Shown here: positions 20,249 to 29,869 of the stretch, one piece after another
Position numbering within the stretch: position 1 is the stretch's first letter
How the letters are laid out: every line of letters begins with the position of its first letter
Assembly: GCF_009734405.1 (NCBI RefSeq)
Contig: NZ_CP046453.1
Coordinates: 1 to 64,000 of the forward strand
DNA from: Corynebacterium comes
Lineage (GTDB): Bacteria; Actinomycetota; Actinomycetes; Mycobacteriales; Mycobacteriaceae
DNA length: 64,000 nt
Direction of reading: 5' to 3'
Translations under genes and position numbers: made by a program
Notes under the pieces: generated by a model
What the model saw: only the letters and a program-made list of their open reading frames with translations
Database searches by the model: none
What the model was told of the DNA's origin: nothing

Positions 20249-22555
20249 ATGTCTTCTTTCCCGTCCTTCACCATCGAGGGTTACCCCCGCGTCGGCGCCA
20301 ACCGCGAACTGAAGAAGGCCCTCGAGTCCTTCTGGGCAGGCCGCATCGACGAGGAGACCTTCACCTCCTCAGCACACTCCATCCGCCTGGAGAACTACGC
20401 ACGTCTGCGTGACCTCGGCCTTGACGCCGACTACGCCATCCCGGCCGACGTCGCCCTCTACGACCACGTCCTCGAGACCTCCCTGACCGTCGGTCTGATC
20501 GGCGGCGAGGCCGAGAAGATCGACCTCGCCGAGTACTTCGCCCTGGCCCGCGGCAACGCCGAGCGTTCCCCGCTCGAGATGACCAAGTGGTTCGACACCA
20601 ACTACCACTACCTCGTCCCCGAGGTCGCCGACTCCGGCGCCATCACCCCGCGCGCACAGCGCATCCTGGACATCGTCGCCGAGGCCAAGGCCGCCGGTCA
20701 CGTCGTCCGCCCGTACCTGGTCGGCCCGGTCACCCTGCTGGCCAAGTCCAAGCCGGCGGAGGGCGCGGGCAACCCACTGAACCGCCTGGCCGAGCTCACC
20801 GAGGCCTACAAGACCGTCCTCGCCGCACTCAAGGAGGCCGGCGTCGAGTGGGTCCAGCTGGCTGAGCCCGCCCTGGTCTCCGACCTGACCATCGCCACCG
20901 ACGAGGAGCTGGCACAGCACGCCGCCGCCACCTACGCCGCCATCCTGGGTGAGACCAATCGCCCGCAGGTCCTCATCTCCACCCCGTACGGCTCCCTGCG
21001 CGCAGGCCTCGAGGCACTGGCACAGGCCGGCCCGGAGGCCCTGCACGTTGACCTGGCCCCGGCCACCCTGGCTGCCGACGCCGGTTACGCCGACCGTGTC
21101 GCCGACGCCGTGAAGGCCGCCGACAAGGGCACCATCCTGGTTGCCGGCGTCATCGACGGCCGCAACGTCTGGGCCGCTGACCTGCGTGAGCGCCTGTCGG
21201 TGCTGGAGGGCCTGAAGGACGCGGGCGTCGAGAAGCTCGCCGTCTCCTCCTCCGTCTCCCTGCTGCACGTCCCGCACACCGTCGCCGCCGAGACCTCCCT
21301 GCCGGTTGACGTCGCCGGCTGGCTCTCCTTCGCCGAGGAGAAGATCGGCGAAGCCAGGGCCCTGTCCGCAGCGCTGGAGGGTGGCACCGTCGCCGCCGCC
21401 GACGAGTTCGCACGTTCCGACCGCGCGGTGCGCACCCGCAACGAGTCCGCACGCACCCACAACAAGGCAGTCCAGGCCCGCGTCGCCGCTCTGCCGGAGG
21501 GCCAGGTCGCCCGCCAGCCGGAGTTCGCCGCACGCGTAGAGGCCCAGAAGGCCCTCAACCTGCCGAAGCTGCCGACCACCACCATCGGTTCCTTCCCGCA
21601 GACCGCCGAGATCCGCAAGGCCCGCGCCGACCACCGCACCGGTGCCCTCAACGACGAGCAGTACACCGAGGCACTGAAGGACGAGGTCAAGTCTGTCATC
21701 GAGCTGCAGGAGCGCCTCGGCATCGACGTCCTCGTGCACGGCGAGCCCGAGCGCAACGACATGGTGCAGTACTTCGCTGAGCTTCTCGACGGCTTCGTGG
21801 TCACCGAGAACGGCTGGGTCCAGTCCTACGGCTCCCGCTGCACCCGTCCGCCGATCGTCGTCGGCGACGTCTCCCGCCCGGAGGCCATGACCGTGGAGTG
21901 GGCCAGGTACGCCCAGTCCCTGTCGGAGAAGCACGTCAAGGGCATGCTCACCGGTCCGGTCACCATCCTGGCCTGGTCCTTCGTGCGTGACGACGTCCCG
22001 CTGTCCGTCTCCGCCGACCAGATCGGCGTCGCCCTCGCGGACGAGGTCACCGACCTCGAGGCCGCCGGCATCGAGATCATCCAGATCGACGAGCCCGCCC
22101 TGCGCGAGCTGCTGCCGCTGCGTGAGGACGCCCGCCCCGAGTACCTCGCCTGGGCCGTCCGCTCCTTCCGCCTGGTCGCCCTCGACGCGAAGCCGGCCAC
22201 CCAGATCCACACCCACCTCTGCTACTCGGAGTTCGGTCAGATCATCGACGCCGTCGCCGCCCTCGACGCCGACGTCACCTCCATCGAGGCCGCCCGCTCC
22301 CGCATGGAACTCCTCGAGGACCTCGAGGACTCCTTCCACTCCGAGATCGGCCCGGGCATCTGGGACATCCACTCCCCGCGCATCCCGTCCGTCGCCGAGC
22401 TCACCGAGCTGATCAAGGCCGCTCTGGTCAACGTTCCGACCGAGCGCCTCTGGGTCAACCCGGACTGTGGTCTGAAGACCCGTGGTTACGCAGAGACCGA
22501 ACAGTCCCTGCGCAACATGGTCCTCGCCCGCGACATCGTGGTTGAGTCGCTGTAA
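20249..22555 (+). CDS. metE: Cobalamin-independent methionine synthase
   Basis: MetE transfers a methyl group from 5-methyl-THF (polyglutamate) to homocysteine. The 768-residue product has the duplicated TIM-barrel architecture: an N-terminal barrel starting FTIEGYPRVGANRELKKALE and a C-terminal catalytic barrel starting PTTTIGSFPQT. Zinc ligands are visible in IHTHLCYSEF and in WVNPDCGLKTR near the end. Start ATG 20249 follows a GAAAGG site. Codon use is strongly biased to C-ending codons (GCC, GAG, CTG), consistent with high expression. A strong hairpin ends the transcript. Confidence 0.97.
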   Translation: MSSFPSFTIEGYPRVGANRELKKALESFWAGRIDEETFTSSAHSIRLENYARLRDLGLDADYAIPADVALYDHVLETSLTVGLIGGEAEKIDLAEYFALARGNAERSPLEMTKWFDTNYHYLVPEVADSGAITPRAQRILDIVAEAKAAGHVVRPYLVGPVTLLAKSKPAEGAGNPLNRLAELTEAYKTVLAALKEAGVEWVQLAEPALVSDLTIATDEELAQHAAATYAAILGETNRPQVLISTPYGSLRAGLEALAQAGPEALHVDLAPATLAADAGYADRVADAVKAADKGTILVAGVIDGRNVWAADLRERLSVLEGLKDAGVEKLAVSSSVSLLHVPHTVAAETSLPVDVAGWLSFAEEKIGEARALSAALEGGTVAAADEFARSDRAVRTRNESARTHNKAVQARVAALPEGQVARQPEFAARVEAQKALNLPKLPTTTIGSFPQTAEIRKARADHRTGALNDEQYTEALKDEVKSVIELQERLGIDVLVHGEPERNDMVQYFAELLDGFVVTENGWVQSYGSRCTRPPIVVGDVSRPEAMTVEWARYAQSLSEKHVKGMLTGPVTILAWSFVRDDVPLSVSADQIGVALADEVTDLEAAGIEIIQIDEPALRELLPLREDARPEYLAWAVRSFRLVALDAKPATQIHTHLCYSEFGQIIDAVAALDADVTSIEAARSRMELLEDLEDSFHSEIGPGIWDIHSPRIPSVAELTELIKAALVNVPTERLWVNPDCGLKTRGYAETEQSLRNMVLARDIVVESL

Positions 22556-22572
22556 TACCTCACCTGAAGTCA

Positions 22573-22604
22573 GGCCCGGTGACCGTTGAACGGTCACCGG
22601 GCCC
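22573..22604 (+). terminator. Hairpin after metE
   Basis: The perfect stem GGCCCGGTGACCG / CGGTCACCGGGCC with a TTGAA loop lies 17 bases after metE. No long U-run follows, so termination may be partial. Confidence 0.65.
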
Positions 22605-22614
22605 TCGTCTTCGC

Positions 22615-22620
22615 TAGGAT
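22615..22620 (+). promoter_or_regulatory. Putative -10 of a leaderless ppiA transcript
   Basis: TAGGAT lies seven bases before the ATG of ppiA and no ribosome site precedes that ATG. This pattern is common for leaderless messages in corynebacteria. Confidence 0.45.
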
Positions 22621-22627
22621 GTCCCAC

Positions 22628-23149
22628 ATGACCAACAAGACCGCAACCGCGACGCTGCACACCAATCGCGGCGATATTGTCATCGATCTCTTCGGCAACC
22701 ACGCCCCGGTCACCGTCGAGAACTTCGTCGGCCTGGCACAGGGCACCAAGGAGTACTCCACCGAGAACGCCAAGGGCGAGAAGACCGGCCCGTTCTACGA
22801 CGGCGCAATCTTCCACCGCATCATCGACGGCTTCATGATCCAGGGCGGCGACCCGACCGGCACCGGCCGTGGCGGCCCGGGCTTCATGTTCGCCGACGAG
22901 TTCCACCCGGAGCTGCGCTTCGACCGTTCCTACCTGCTGGCCATGGCCAACGCCGGTCCGGGCACCAACGGCTCCCAGTTCTTCATCACCACCGGCCCGA
23001 CCCCGCACCTGAACAACCACCACACCATCTTCGGTGAGGTCGTTGACCCGGAGTCCCGCAAGGTCGTCGACGCGATCTCCTCCACCCCGACCGACCGCAT
23101 GGACCGCCCGGTCGACCCGGTCGTCATCGAGTCCGTCACCATCGCCTGA
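22628..23149 (+). CDS. ppiA: Cyclophilin-type peptidyl-prolyl isomerase
   Basis: PpiA speeds cis-trans isomerisation of proline peptide bonds during folding. The 173-residue cytoplasmic cyclophilin shows [21 protein letters not shown] at the start, the catalytic [15 protein letters not shown] motif, [16 protein letters not shown] and HTIFGEVV. There is no signal peptide. ATG 22628 was chosen from the conserved [12 protein letters not shown] start; an ATG nine bases upstream is in frame but would sit over the -10-like TAGGAT. The order ppiA-rhomboid matches other corynebacterial origin regions. A terminator follows. Confidence 0.95.
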   Translation: MTNKTATATLHTNRGDIVIDLFGNHAPVTVENFVGLAQGTKEYSTENAKGEKTGPFYDGAIFHRIIDGFMIQGGDPTGTGRGGPGFMFADEFHPELRFDRSYLLAMANAGPGTNGSQFFITTGPTPHLNNHHTIFGEVVDPESRKVVDAISSTPTDRMDRPVDPVVIESVTIA

Positions 23150-23159
23150 ATCCCTTCCC

Positions 23160-23203
23160 GAAGGCCCGCCACGTTGCTTGTCGACGTCGGCGGGCCTTCC
23201 CCT
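23160..23203 (+). terminator. Terminator after ppiA
   Basis: Stem AAGGCCCGCC / GGCGGGCCTT spans 23161-23198 with a TTCC tail, 11 bases after the ppiA stop. Confidence 0.7.
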
Positions 23204-23221
23204 TTCCAGGAGCCCTCATAA

Positions 23222-23869
23222 GTGATCACCCTGCGTCGTTGGTGGGCTGACGCCCCCGCCACCACTCTGTTCACACTCACCGCGGTTGCCGTCTATGTGA
23301 TCACCGCGTTGCAGTCCCGCTCTGTGATGGACAACCTCCCCGGTTCCTCCCTCGGTGCCGCCTGGGTCCTCTACGGCCCGGAGGTTGCCCAGGGCGGACT
23401 CGACCGCCTCCGGGCCCTCGGCGCGGTCTTCCTCCACATCGATCTGGGGCATGTGGCCATCAACTGCTTCATGCTCATGCTCATCGGCCGTGAGATCGAG
23501 AAGTTCGCCGGGACCGCCCTGTATTCCGCGGCTTTCCTCGCCGGTGGCATCGGGGCCTCCGCGACCGTCCTGTGGATGGCTCCGTACAACCCCACCGCCG
23601 GAGCTTCCGGAGCACTTTTCGCCCTCATGGTCCTGCTCCTCGGGATCGCCCGTGTCCGGGGGAATGACCTGCGCGCACCCCTGGTGCTCATCCTGATGAA
23701 TGTCATCTACACCTTCATCGCCCCGAGCGTCTCGCTCTGGGGGCACCTGGGTGGGCTGTTCGCGGGTCTGATGATGGTGTGGTTCTTCATCAGCAGTCGT
23801 CCGGCCGTGCGCTGGTCCGGCGTGCTGGGGGTTCTCGTCCTTTCCTGTGTCCTCGTGCTGCTTGTGTAA
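23222..23869 (+). CDS. Rhomboid-family intramembrane serine protease
   Basis: Rhomboids cleave membrane-spanning substrates within the bilayer. The 215-residue protein has six or seven predicted membrane helices. The catalytic serine is in GASGALFAL (near residue 124) and the catalytic histidine in WGHLGGLFAG (near 178). A conserved HIDLGHVAINCFML stretch (HxxxxHxxxN type) lies in helix 2. The start is GTG 23222 after CAGGAG. It sits downstream of ppiA and ends just before a dense DnaA-box cluster. Substrates cannot be inferred. Confidence 0.92.
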   Translation: MITLRRWWADAPATTLFTLTAVAVYVITALQSRSVMDNLPGSSLGAAWVLYGPEVAQGGLDRLRALGAVFLHIDLGHVAINCFMLMLIGREIEKFAGTALYSAAFLAGGIGASATVLWMAPYNPTAGASGALFALMVLLLGIARVRGNDLRAPLVLILMNVIYTFIAPSVSLWGHLGGLFAGLMMVWFFISSRPAVRWSGVLGVLVLSCVLVLLV

Positions 23870-24370
23870 ATTGTGGACCGAAAGTTATCCACAGGCTGGG
23901 GAGAAAATTGTGGATATTGTGAAGAACATCTCCTTGGAGATTCTATCCACACCCTGTGGATAACTTTGTGGACAGTTTTCCCCACCTGCGCATATGTTCG
24001 AACTTTCGCCCTTTTTCACAGGTCCCGGACCTGTAAATCACAACTTTCAGGGTTCCTGACAACAAACTACACACGTGTAACTATCCACAGTGTGGACAAC
24101 TCCTGTGGATGGATTTCAGGACTGTGGGCTCGTGGATAGAACGGTGAATCCTTCCACGGCCCTGGGGATAACCAGGACAGTTATCCACATTGTCCCCATG
24201 CGTGACGCGTACGTGTCATTTGCAGGTGTGGCAGTTTCCCGCACTCCGCTGGGGTCCTCTGCCTTCAAGGACGACGCCGAGCGGATGCTGGTGCAGCCGT
24301 GGAACCTCTCCCACGATGAGGGGCCTCAGTAGCCCGCCCCGGCAGACAGGTGTGGCTGCGGTCAATGGGT
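23870..24370. other. Intergenic DnaA-box cluster away from oriC
   Basis: This 501 bp gap has no supported gene but many DnaA boxes. TTATCCACA occurs at 23885-23893 (+), 23955-23963 (-) and 24181-24189 (+). TTGTCCACA occurs at 24090-24098 (-). ATATCCACA lies at 23909-23917 (-), CTATCCACA at 23943-23951 and 24080-24088, and CTGTCCACA at 23967-23975 (-). The region is AT-richer than its flanks. It may titrate DnaA, recharge DnaA-ATP or take part in origin function; all of these are inferences. A 45-codon frame near 24200-24332 is not convincing. Confidence 0.8.
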
Positions 24371-25831
24371 TCAGTTGCCCGAGATGACCAGTGCAATCCC
24401 CATCACGACGAGGAAACCGATGAACGGGGCGATGACGGTCACCATGCCGATGTCCTTGTAGGACTGGCGGTGGGTCAGGCCGCACACGAGCAGCAGGGTG
24501 ATAACTGCGCCATTGTGGGGAAGTGAGTCGAAGCTGACGGAGGCCATCGCCGTCACACGGTGCATCAGCTCCGGGCTGATTCCCTGTTCATCAGCCATGC
24601 GGGCCAGATCAGCTCCGAAGCTCTGGAGGGCGATGCTGAGGCCGCCGGAGGAGGAGCCGGTGATGGCGGCGATCACGGCGGTGGATAACGCCGCCACGAC
24701 CAGTGCGTTGTCGCTGACCTCGAAGATGCCTTCCCGAATGACGGCGAAGATCGCCAGGGAGGCGATGACGCCACCGTAACCGACCTCGCTGGCGGTGGTG
24801 AAGGCCGGGAGCACGGCGGTCTTGGCGCCCTCTGAAATCCCGTCGACGTATTCCTGGGCCTGCCTCGGGCGCATGAGGAAGATGGCGATGACGGCCGTGG
24901 CCAGGGCGACGGTCACGGACCAGACGCCGATGACACTGCTCAACGTGGTCGCGCCGAAACGCTCTTCAGCGAGGTAATCAAAATTCATCGTCTCGGAGAG
25001 CACGTACACGAAGAGGAAGTTCACGGTGACGACGACCAGGATGGGAACCAGTGCAATCAGGCCCTTGGTGACCACTCTTTCCCGAGTCTGGACGCGGTTC
25101 AGAACCCCCACGCCGCCTCCGGTGAGGGGCGCATCGTTTTCTTCGGGTGAGATGGAAGCGGTCGCCGGTGATCCCGGATCCAGGTCAGGCCCGTATGATT
25201 CTCCGGCGCTGATCAGTTTCTTCTGTCGCCAGGTGAGCCAGGCCATCCCGAGGGCGTAGGTGACGATTGCTCCGAGGGTGCCCAGCAACGGGGCGGCGAA
25301 TGTGGTGGTTTCAAAGTACCGGGTGGGAATGGCGTTGTGGATCTGCGGTGATCCTGGTAGCGCCGCCATGGCGAAGGAGAAGAATCCCAGTGCGATCGCG
25401 GCGGGCATCAGACGCTTGGGGATCCCCGCCTCCTTGAACAGGGCCTGCGCGATCGGGTACATGGCGAAGACCACCACCCACGCGCTCACGCCGCCATAGG
25501 TGAGAAGCGCAGAGGCGATCGACGTGGCCAGGATGGCGCGCTGGGCGCCCAGCGCTTTCGAAATCCACCGGGCGAGATCTTCCGCATATCCCGACACCGA
25601 CATCAGTCGACCGAAGATCGCGCCGACCAGAAACACCGGGAAGAAGTTCACGATGAACCCGCCCAGGGCCGGCATGAAGATCTGGGTATAGGACGCCAGG
25701 AGGGGCGCGCCGGAGAACAGGACGGCAATCATTGCCGCGACCGGCGCAATGAAGATAACTGAGTGGCCCCGGTAGGCAAAAAATATGAGGAAGGCCAGTG
25801 ACACCAGGATGCCGATAAAAGGAAGGACCAT
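24371..25831 (-). CDS. GntP-family permease
   Basis: The 486-residue protein has about 12 predicted membrane helices and the features of the GntP/gluconate-hydroxybutyrate permease family: GFIVNFFPVFLVGAIFG, a TYGGVSAWVVVFAMYP re-entrant segment, ITGSSSGGLSIAL and SFDSLPHNGAVITLL. Members import gluconate or short hydroxy acids such as beta-hydroxybutyrate; the DSLPHNGAVITLL type is closest to the latter in my memory. The start ATG 25831 follows AAAGAGAA. No partner enzyme is adjacent: the neighbours are a DnaA-box region and a persulfide operon. The substrate is unsettled. Confidence 0.85.
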   Translation of the reverse strand: MVLPFIGILVSLAFLIFFAYRGHSVIFIAPVAAMIAVLFSGAPLLASYTQIFMPALGGFIVNFFPVFLVGAIFGRLMSVSGYAEDLARWISKALGAQRAILATSIASALLTYGGVSAWVVVFAMYPIAQALFKEAGIPKRLMPAAIALGFFSFAMAALPGSPQIHNAIPTRYFETTTFAAPLLGTLGAIVTYALGMAWLTWRQKKLISAGESYGPDLDPGSPATASISPEENDAPLTGGGVGVLNRVQTRERVVTKGLIALVPILVVVTVNFLFVYVLSETMNFDYLAEERFGATTLSSVIGVWSVTVALATAVIAIFLMRPRQAQEYVDGISEGAKTAVLPAFTTASEVGYGGVIASLAIFAVIREGIFEVSDNALVVAALSTAVIAAITGSSSGGLSIALQSFGADLARMADEQGISPELMHRVTAMASVSFDSLPHNGAVITLLLVCGLTHRQSYKDIGMVTVIAPFIGFLVVMGIALVISGN

Positions 25832-26417
25832 CGCGATTCTCTTTCACAGTAGTGGGGGTCGTGGGAGGGCATATGGGAGGTGGTCTCAGAGCGTCGAATG
25901 ATCTCGGGCAGTGATGATGTCGACCAGTAAACTGACGGTTGACCGGGGATGACAGGTCCCGCCCGGATCAGCGTGAGCGTCCGCTCCGGGCCGATGACAC
26001 CCCCGAGGTCGAGGAATGCCGCAGCTGTCCTGCCGACTGGGAAATCCCGGGAGGCGCCTGTGGAGAAGTGTGAATTACATCTCCTTGTGTGGAATTTCCA
26101 GCAGTGCTCACTCTCAACAAGTACACGGCCCGGGTCCGTCTGGGAATGGTGATTATTCTTTCTGCGATACCAGATGTGCCATAGATTGATGTCTTAAACG
26201 CAATAGAAGTTGTCCCGGCTGGTCCCCACCCCCGTATTGGGCGATGTCATCATTAAGTCCGCAGAGGCAAAGACGGTGTCGGCGGGACAGGTTGGGTGAC
26301 CCGCCCGCCATGTCCCGGAGTTGGAGTACACGCGGCTCCCCGAAATGCTCTGGAATGCCCAAAACCCGCGAGAAGCCCAGGTACAGGGTTCCTCGCGGGT
26401 TCGGTGCTGAAAAGGAG
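25832..26417. other. Intergenic region, nothing firmly recognised
   Basis: This 586 bp gap contains the permease promoter on the left and a terminator on the right. The minus strand at about 25893-26070 reads as an open stretch with protein-like composition (AAAFLDLGGVIGPERT), but it has no start and no family I recognise, so it may be a gene remnant. The segment 26070-26270 is AT-richer. Confidence 0.45.
26361..26403 (-). terminator. Terminator of the persulfide operon
   Basis: Stem AACCCGCGAG / CTCGCGGGTT (26363-26372, 26392-26401) is followed by TTTT on the minus strand, just after the TauE/SafE gene. Confidence 0.8.
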
Positions 26418-27269
26418 TCAGGCGTTGATTGGCTGCCTGGTTCGGGCGCGGTGTCGGAAAGCGAAACCGAGGGCGATGGCCACGGAGAGTCCGACGGCCG
26501 CCAGGCCCCAGGGCTGGGGAAGTTCCTGGGAGAGGACGAAGACGCCCATGACAAGGACGAAGACGCCGAAGCCCTTGCGCAGGGCCTGTTCCGGGACTAC
26601 CGAGGTCAGGCGGGCGCCGATGAGGGCGCCGATCAGTGCTGCGGCCGTGACCGCCAGGATCAGGGGCCAGTCGAGGCTGACGGAGGTCAGGTAGCCGGCG
26701 AGTCCGGCGAAGGACTTCATCGAGATGACCAGCAGGGATGTGCCGACCGCGACCGGCATGGCCAGGCCGCCGAGCAGCGCGAGGGCCGGGACGACGAGGA
26801 AGCCGCCGCCGGCGCCGACCAGGCCGGTGACCAGGCCCACGACCAGGCCTTCAGCGAGGATCTTGCCCAGGGGCAGGTGTTTCTTCTCCCCGGTGCTTGC
26901 GGTCTTTTTCCGGCCGCGCAGCATGGCTCCGGCGGTGGCGATCATCATGAGGGCGAAGGCGATCATGAGGACCACGCCCGGGATGAAGCCGCCGAGTAGC
27001 CCGCCGAGGAAGGCCCCGGCCATGCTGGCTGCGCCGAAGATCAGGCCTGTGCGCCACTGGACGTTGCCCTTGCGGGCATGTGCGAAGGTGCTGACCACGG
27101 ATGTGGTGCCGACGACGAACAGTGAGGCGGCGATGGCCTCCTTCGGGTCCATGCCCGCGACGTAGGTCAGCAGGGGGACGGTGAGGATGGACCCGCCACC
27201 ACCGAGCAGCCCGAGGCTGAGCCCGACCACGATGGCGAGCAGGACGACCACAATGAGGGTGATGCTCAT
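26418..27269 (-). CDS. TauE/SafE-family sulfite or sulfur-compound exporter
   Basis: The 283-residue protein has eight predicted membrane helices arranged as two halves, each starting with a Gly-rich motif: GLSLGLLGGGGSILTVPLL near 16-34 and GLVTGLVGAGGGFLVVPAL near 150-168. This is the TauE/SafE signature; members move sulfite, thiosulfate or organosulfonates across the membrane. It is the last gene of the operon with the CstB-like enzyme and a rhodanese. The likely role is exporting sulfite or thiosulfate made from persulfide oxidation. The substrate is inferred from context. Confidence 0.88.
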   Translation of the reverse strand: MSITLIVVVLLAIVVGLSLGLLGGGGSILTVPLLTYVAGMDPKEAIAASLFVVGTTSVVSTFAHARKGNVQWRTGLIFGAASMAGAFLGGLLGGFIPGVVLMIAFALMMIATAGAMLRGRKKTASTGEKKHLPLGKILAEGLVVGLVTGLVGAGGGFLVVPALALLGGLAMPVAVGTSLLVISMKSFAGLAGYLTSVSLDWPLILAVTAAALIGALIGARLTSVVPEQALRKGFGVFVLVMGVFVLSQELPQPWGLAAVGLSVAIALGFAFRHRARTRQPINA

Positions 27270-27315
27270 GATTCCTGTCTTCCGGGTTGGGGGCGGGAGT
27301 CAGCCCGCAGGGCCG

Positions 27316-27924
27316 CTAGGAGAGGGTGACTGTACCGGTGGCGACCGGGATGTCCTTGACGGCGGACTCGAGGGTCGGGTTCACCGACGCCTTGTTCCAC
27401 GGCATCTTCGACAGGGCGGAGGCCATGGCGCAGGAGTCGCTGAGTGCGGACCAGGTCAGGCCGGCGCCGACGGCCGCCGAGAGGTAGCCGACGGGGCGGG
27501 AGACGACGCGGGAGCCGACGAATCCGGCGAGCACCAGCGAACCGGCGGCCATGCGGACCTGGCGATCCATGGCCCAACGCTTCTTGCCACGCACGACGTC
27601 ACCACCTGCATCCGCGAAGGCGGCGGTGCCGCCGGCCAGCACGCTGGCGGTGTCCAGGCCGGCGGAGGCGAGACGCTCGCGCGCCTCCTCTGCGCGAATG
27701 CCGGACTGGCAGACCAGCACCACACCGTCCCGGAAACGGGAGGCGAACTCCTTGGTGTGTTCGGCGAGCATGGACAGCGGGACGTTGTAGGCGCCGCGGA
27801 TGTGCATGGACTCGAACTCGGCGGGGGTGCGGACGTCGATGATCATCAGCTGCTCATCGCTGGCGAGGCGTGCCTTGAGGTCTTCTGTTTCGAGAGAGGT
27901 GATCGTGGTGGTGGGGGCGGTCAT
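27316..27924 (-). CDS. Rhodanese with YgaP-like membrane tail
   Basis: This 202-residue sulfurtransferase has one rhodanese domain (about 10-110). It contains IDVRTPAEFESMHIRGAYNVP and the active-site loop VCQSGIRA, where Cys carries the persulfide. A C-terminal domain (about 118-180) has two hydrophobic segments of the DUF2892/YgaP type. It would work at the inner face of the membrane, passing sulfane sulfur between the CstB-like enzyme (38 bases upstream) and the exporter. A C-terminal extension (DIPVATGTVTLS) is of unknown use. The operon position supports persulfide metabolism. Confidence 0.87.
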   Translation of the reverse strand: MTAPTTTITSLETEDLKARLASDEQLMIIDVRTPAEFESMHIRGAYNVPLSMLAEHTKEFASRFRDGVVLVCQSGIRAEEARERLASAGLDTASVLAGGTAAFADAGGDVVRGKKRWAMDRQVRMAAGSLVLAGFVGSRVVSRPVGYLSAAVGAGLTWSALSDSCAMASALSKMPWNKASVNPTLESAVKDIPVATGTVTLS

Positions 27925-27962
27925 GGGTGATGAATTCCTGTCTTAGGGTCTTGGTCTGGTGA

Positions 27963-29357
<1,395 letters not shown>

Positions 29358-29401
29358 GGGGATTCTCCTCGTTGTTGTAGGACGTGACAACATGCTGTCA
29401 T

Positions 29402-29417
29402 ATACCCATGGGGGTAT
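29402..29417. promoter_or_regulatory. CsoR/CstR-type operator of the persulfide operon
   Basis: ATACCCATGGGGGTAT is a near-palindrome with the TACCC/GGGTA halves typical of CsoR-family operators. It lies upstream of the CstB-like gene. CstR, a CsoR paralog, senses persulfides in S. aureus. No csoR/cstR gene is present in this window. Confidence 0.7.
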
Positions 29418-29498
29418 GCAAGCCGGACGGCTCTCCCTAGATATCCGCGCAGTTCAGGATGCGTTTCTGTTACTGCTGGCAATCGTTAGTGAAAGGGA

Positions 29499-29545
29499 AA
29501 ACCCCGGTTCCTGCCACTGAAACTCAGTGGCAGGAACCGGGGTCA
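29499..29545 (-). terminator. Terminator after crgA
   Basis: The perfect long stem ACCCCGGTTCCTGCCACTGA / TCAGTGGCAGGAACCGGGGT spans 29501-29543, with a TTTTCCC tail on the minus strand, 11 bases after the crgA stop. Confidence 0.9.
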
Positions 29546-29555
29546 CCCACGCGCT

Positions 29556-29822
29556 CTAGCGCCAACCCATGGTCATCAGAAGGCCGAGGATGAACAGGCC
29601 GAAACCGATGCCGTAGTTCCAGGGGCCGAGCTCCACCATCAGGGGGATCTGGGAGCCGGCGAGGTAGTTCACGATCAGCCACACAAGACCCGCGAGCATC
29701 AGGCCGAACATGATGACCTTGTACCAGAGTGGGGTGCCGCCGGTGTTGATCTTCACCGGGGTGCGGTTGGCAGAGGAGGTCGAGTGGGCGAGGGGGCTCT
29801 TGGTGATCTTTGCCTTGGGCAT
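29556..29822 (-). CDS. crgA: Cell division protein CrgA
   Basis: CrgA is a small actinobacterial divisome protein that links FtsZ, FtsQ and penicillin-binding proteins. The 88-residue product has a basic cytoplasmic N-terminus (MPKAKITKS...), then two membrane helices (about 33-54 and 67-87) around a short outer loop with [20 protein letters not shown], as in other CrgA proteins. ATG 29822 is the only sensible start. It lies next to pknB, matching the conserved gene order, and is followed by a strong terminator. Confidence 0.95.
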   Translation of the reverse strand: MPKAKITKSPLAHSTSSANRTPVKINTGGTPLWYKVIMFGLMLAGLVWLIVNYLAGSQIPLMVELGPWNYGIGFGLFILGLLMTMGWR

Positions 29823-29869
29823 CGGGTCGGCCTTTCCGTGGGGTTGTCAGGAACAAGGTTAGCAGCGGG

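Noticed and set aside
20369..23023. An 884-codon minus-strand frame across metE and ppiA
   Set aside because: It spans two well-supported genes and the terminator between them and has a Gly/Val/Asp-biased shadow composition.
24199..24332. A short plus-strand frame starting ATGCGTGACGCG
   Set aside because: There is no ribosome site, no recognised protein, and it overlaps the edge of the DnaA-box region; it remains possible but unsupported.
25893..26070. A minus-strand stretch reading like coding sequence
   Set aside because: It has no start codon with a ribosome site, no family I can name, and is bounded by stops; kept only as a possible remnant.
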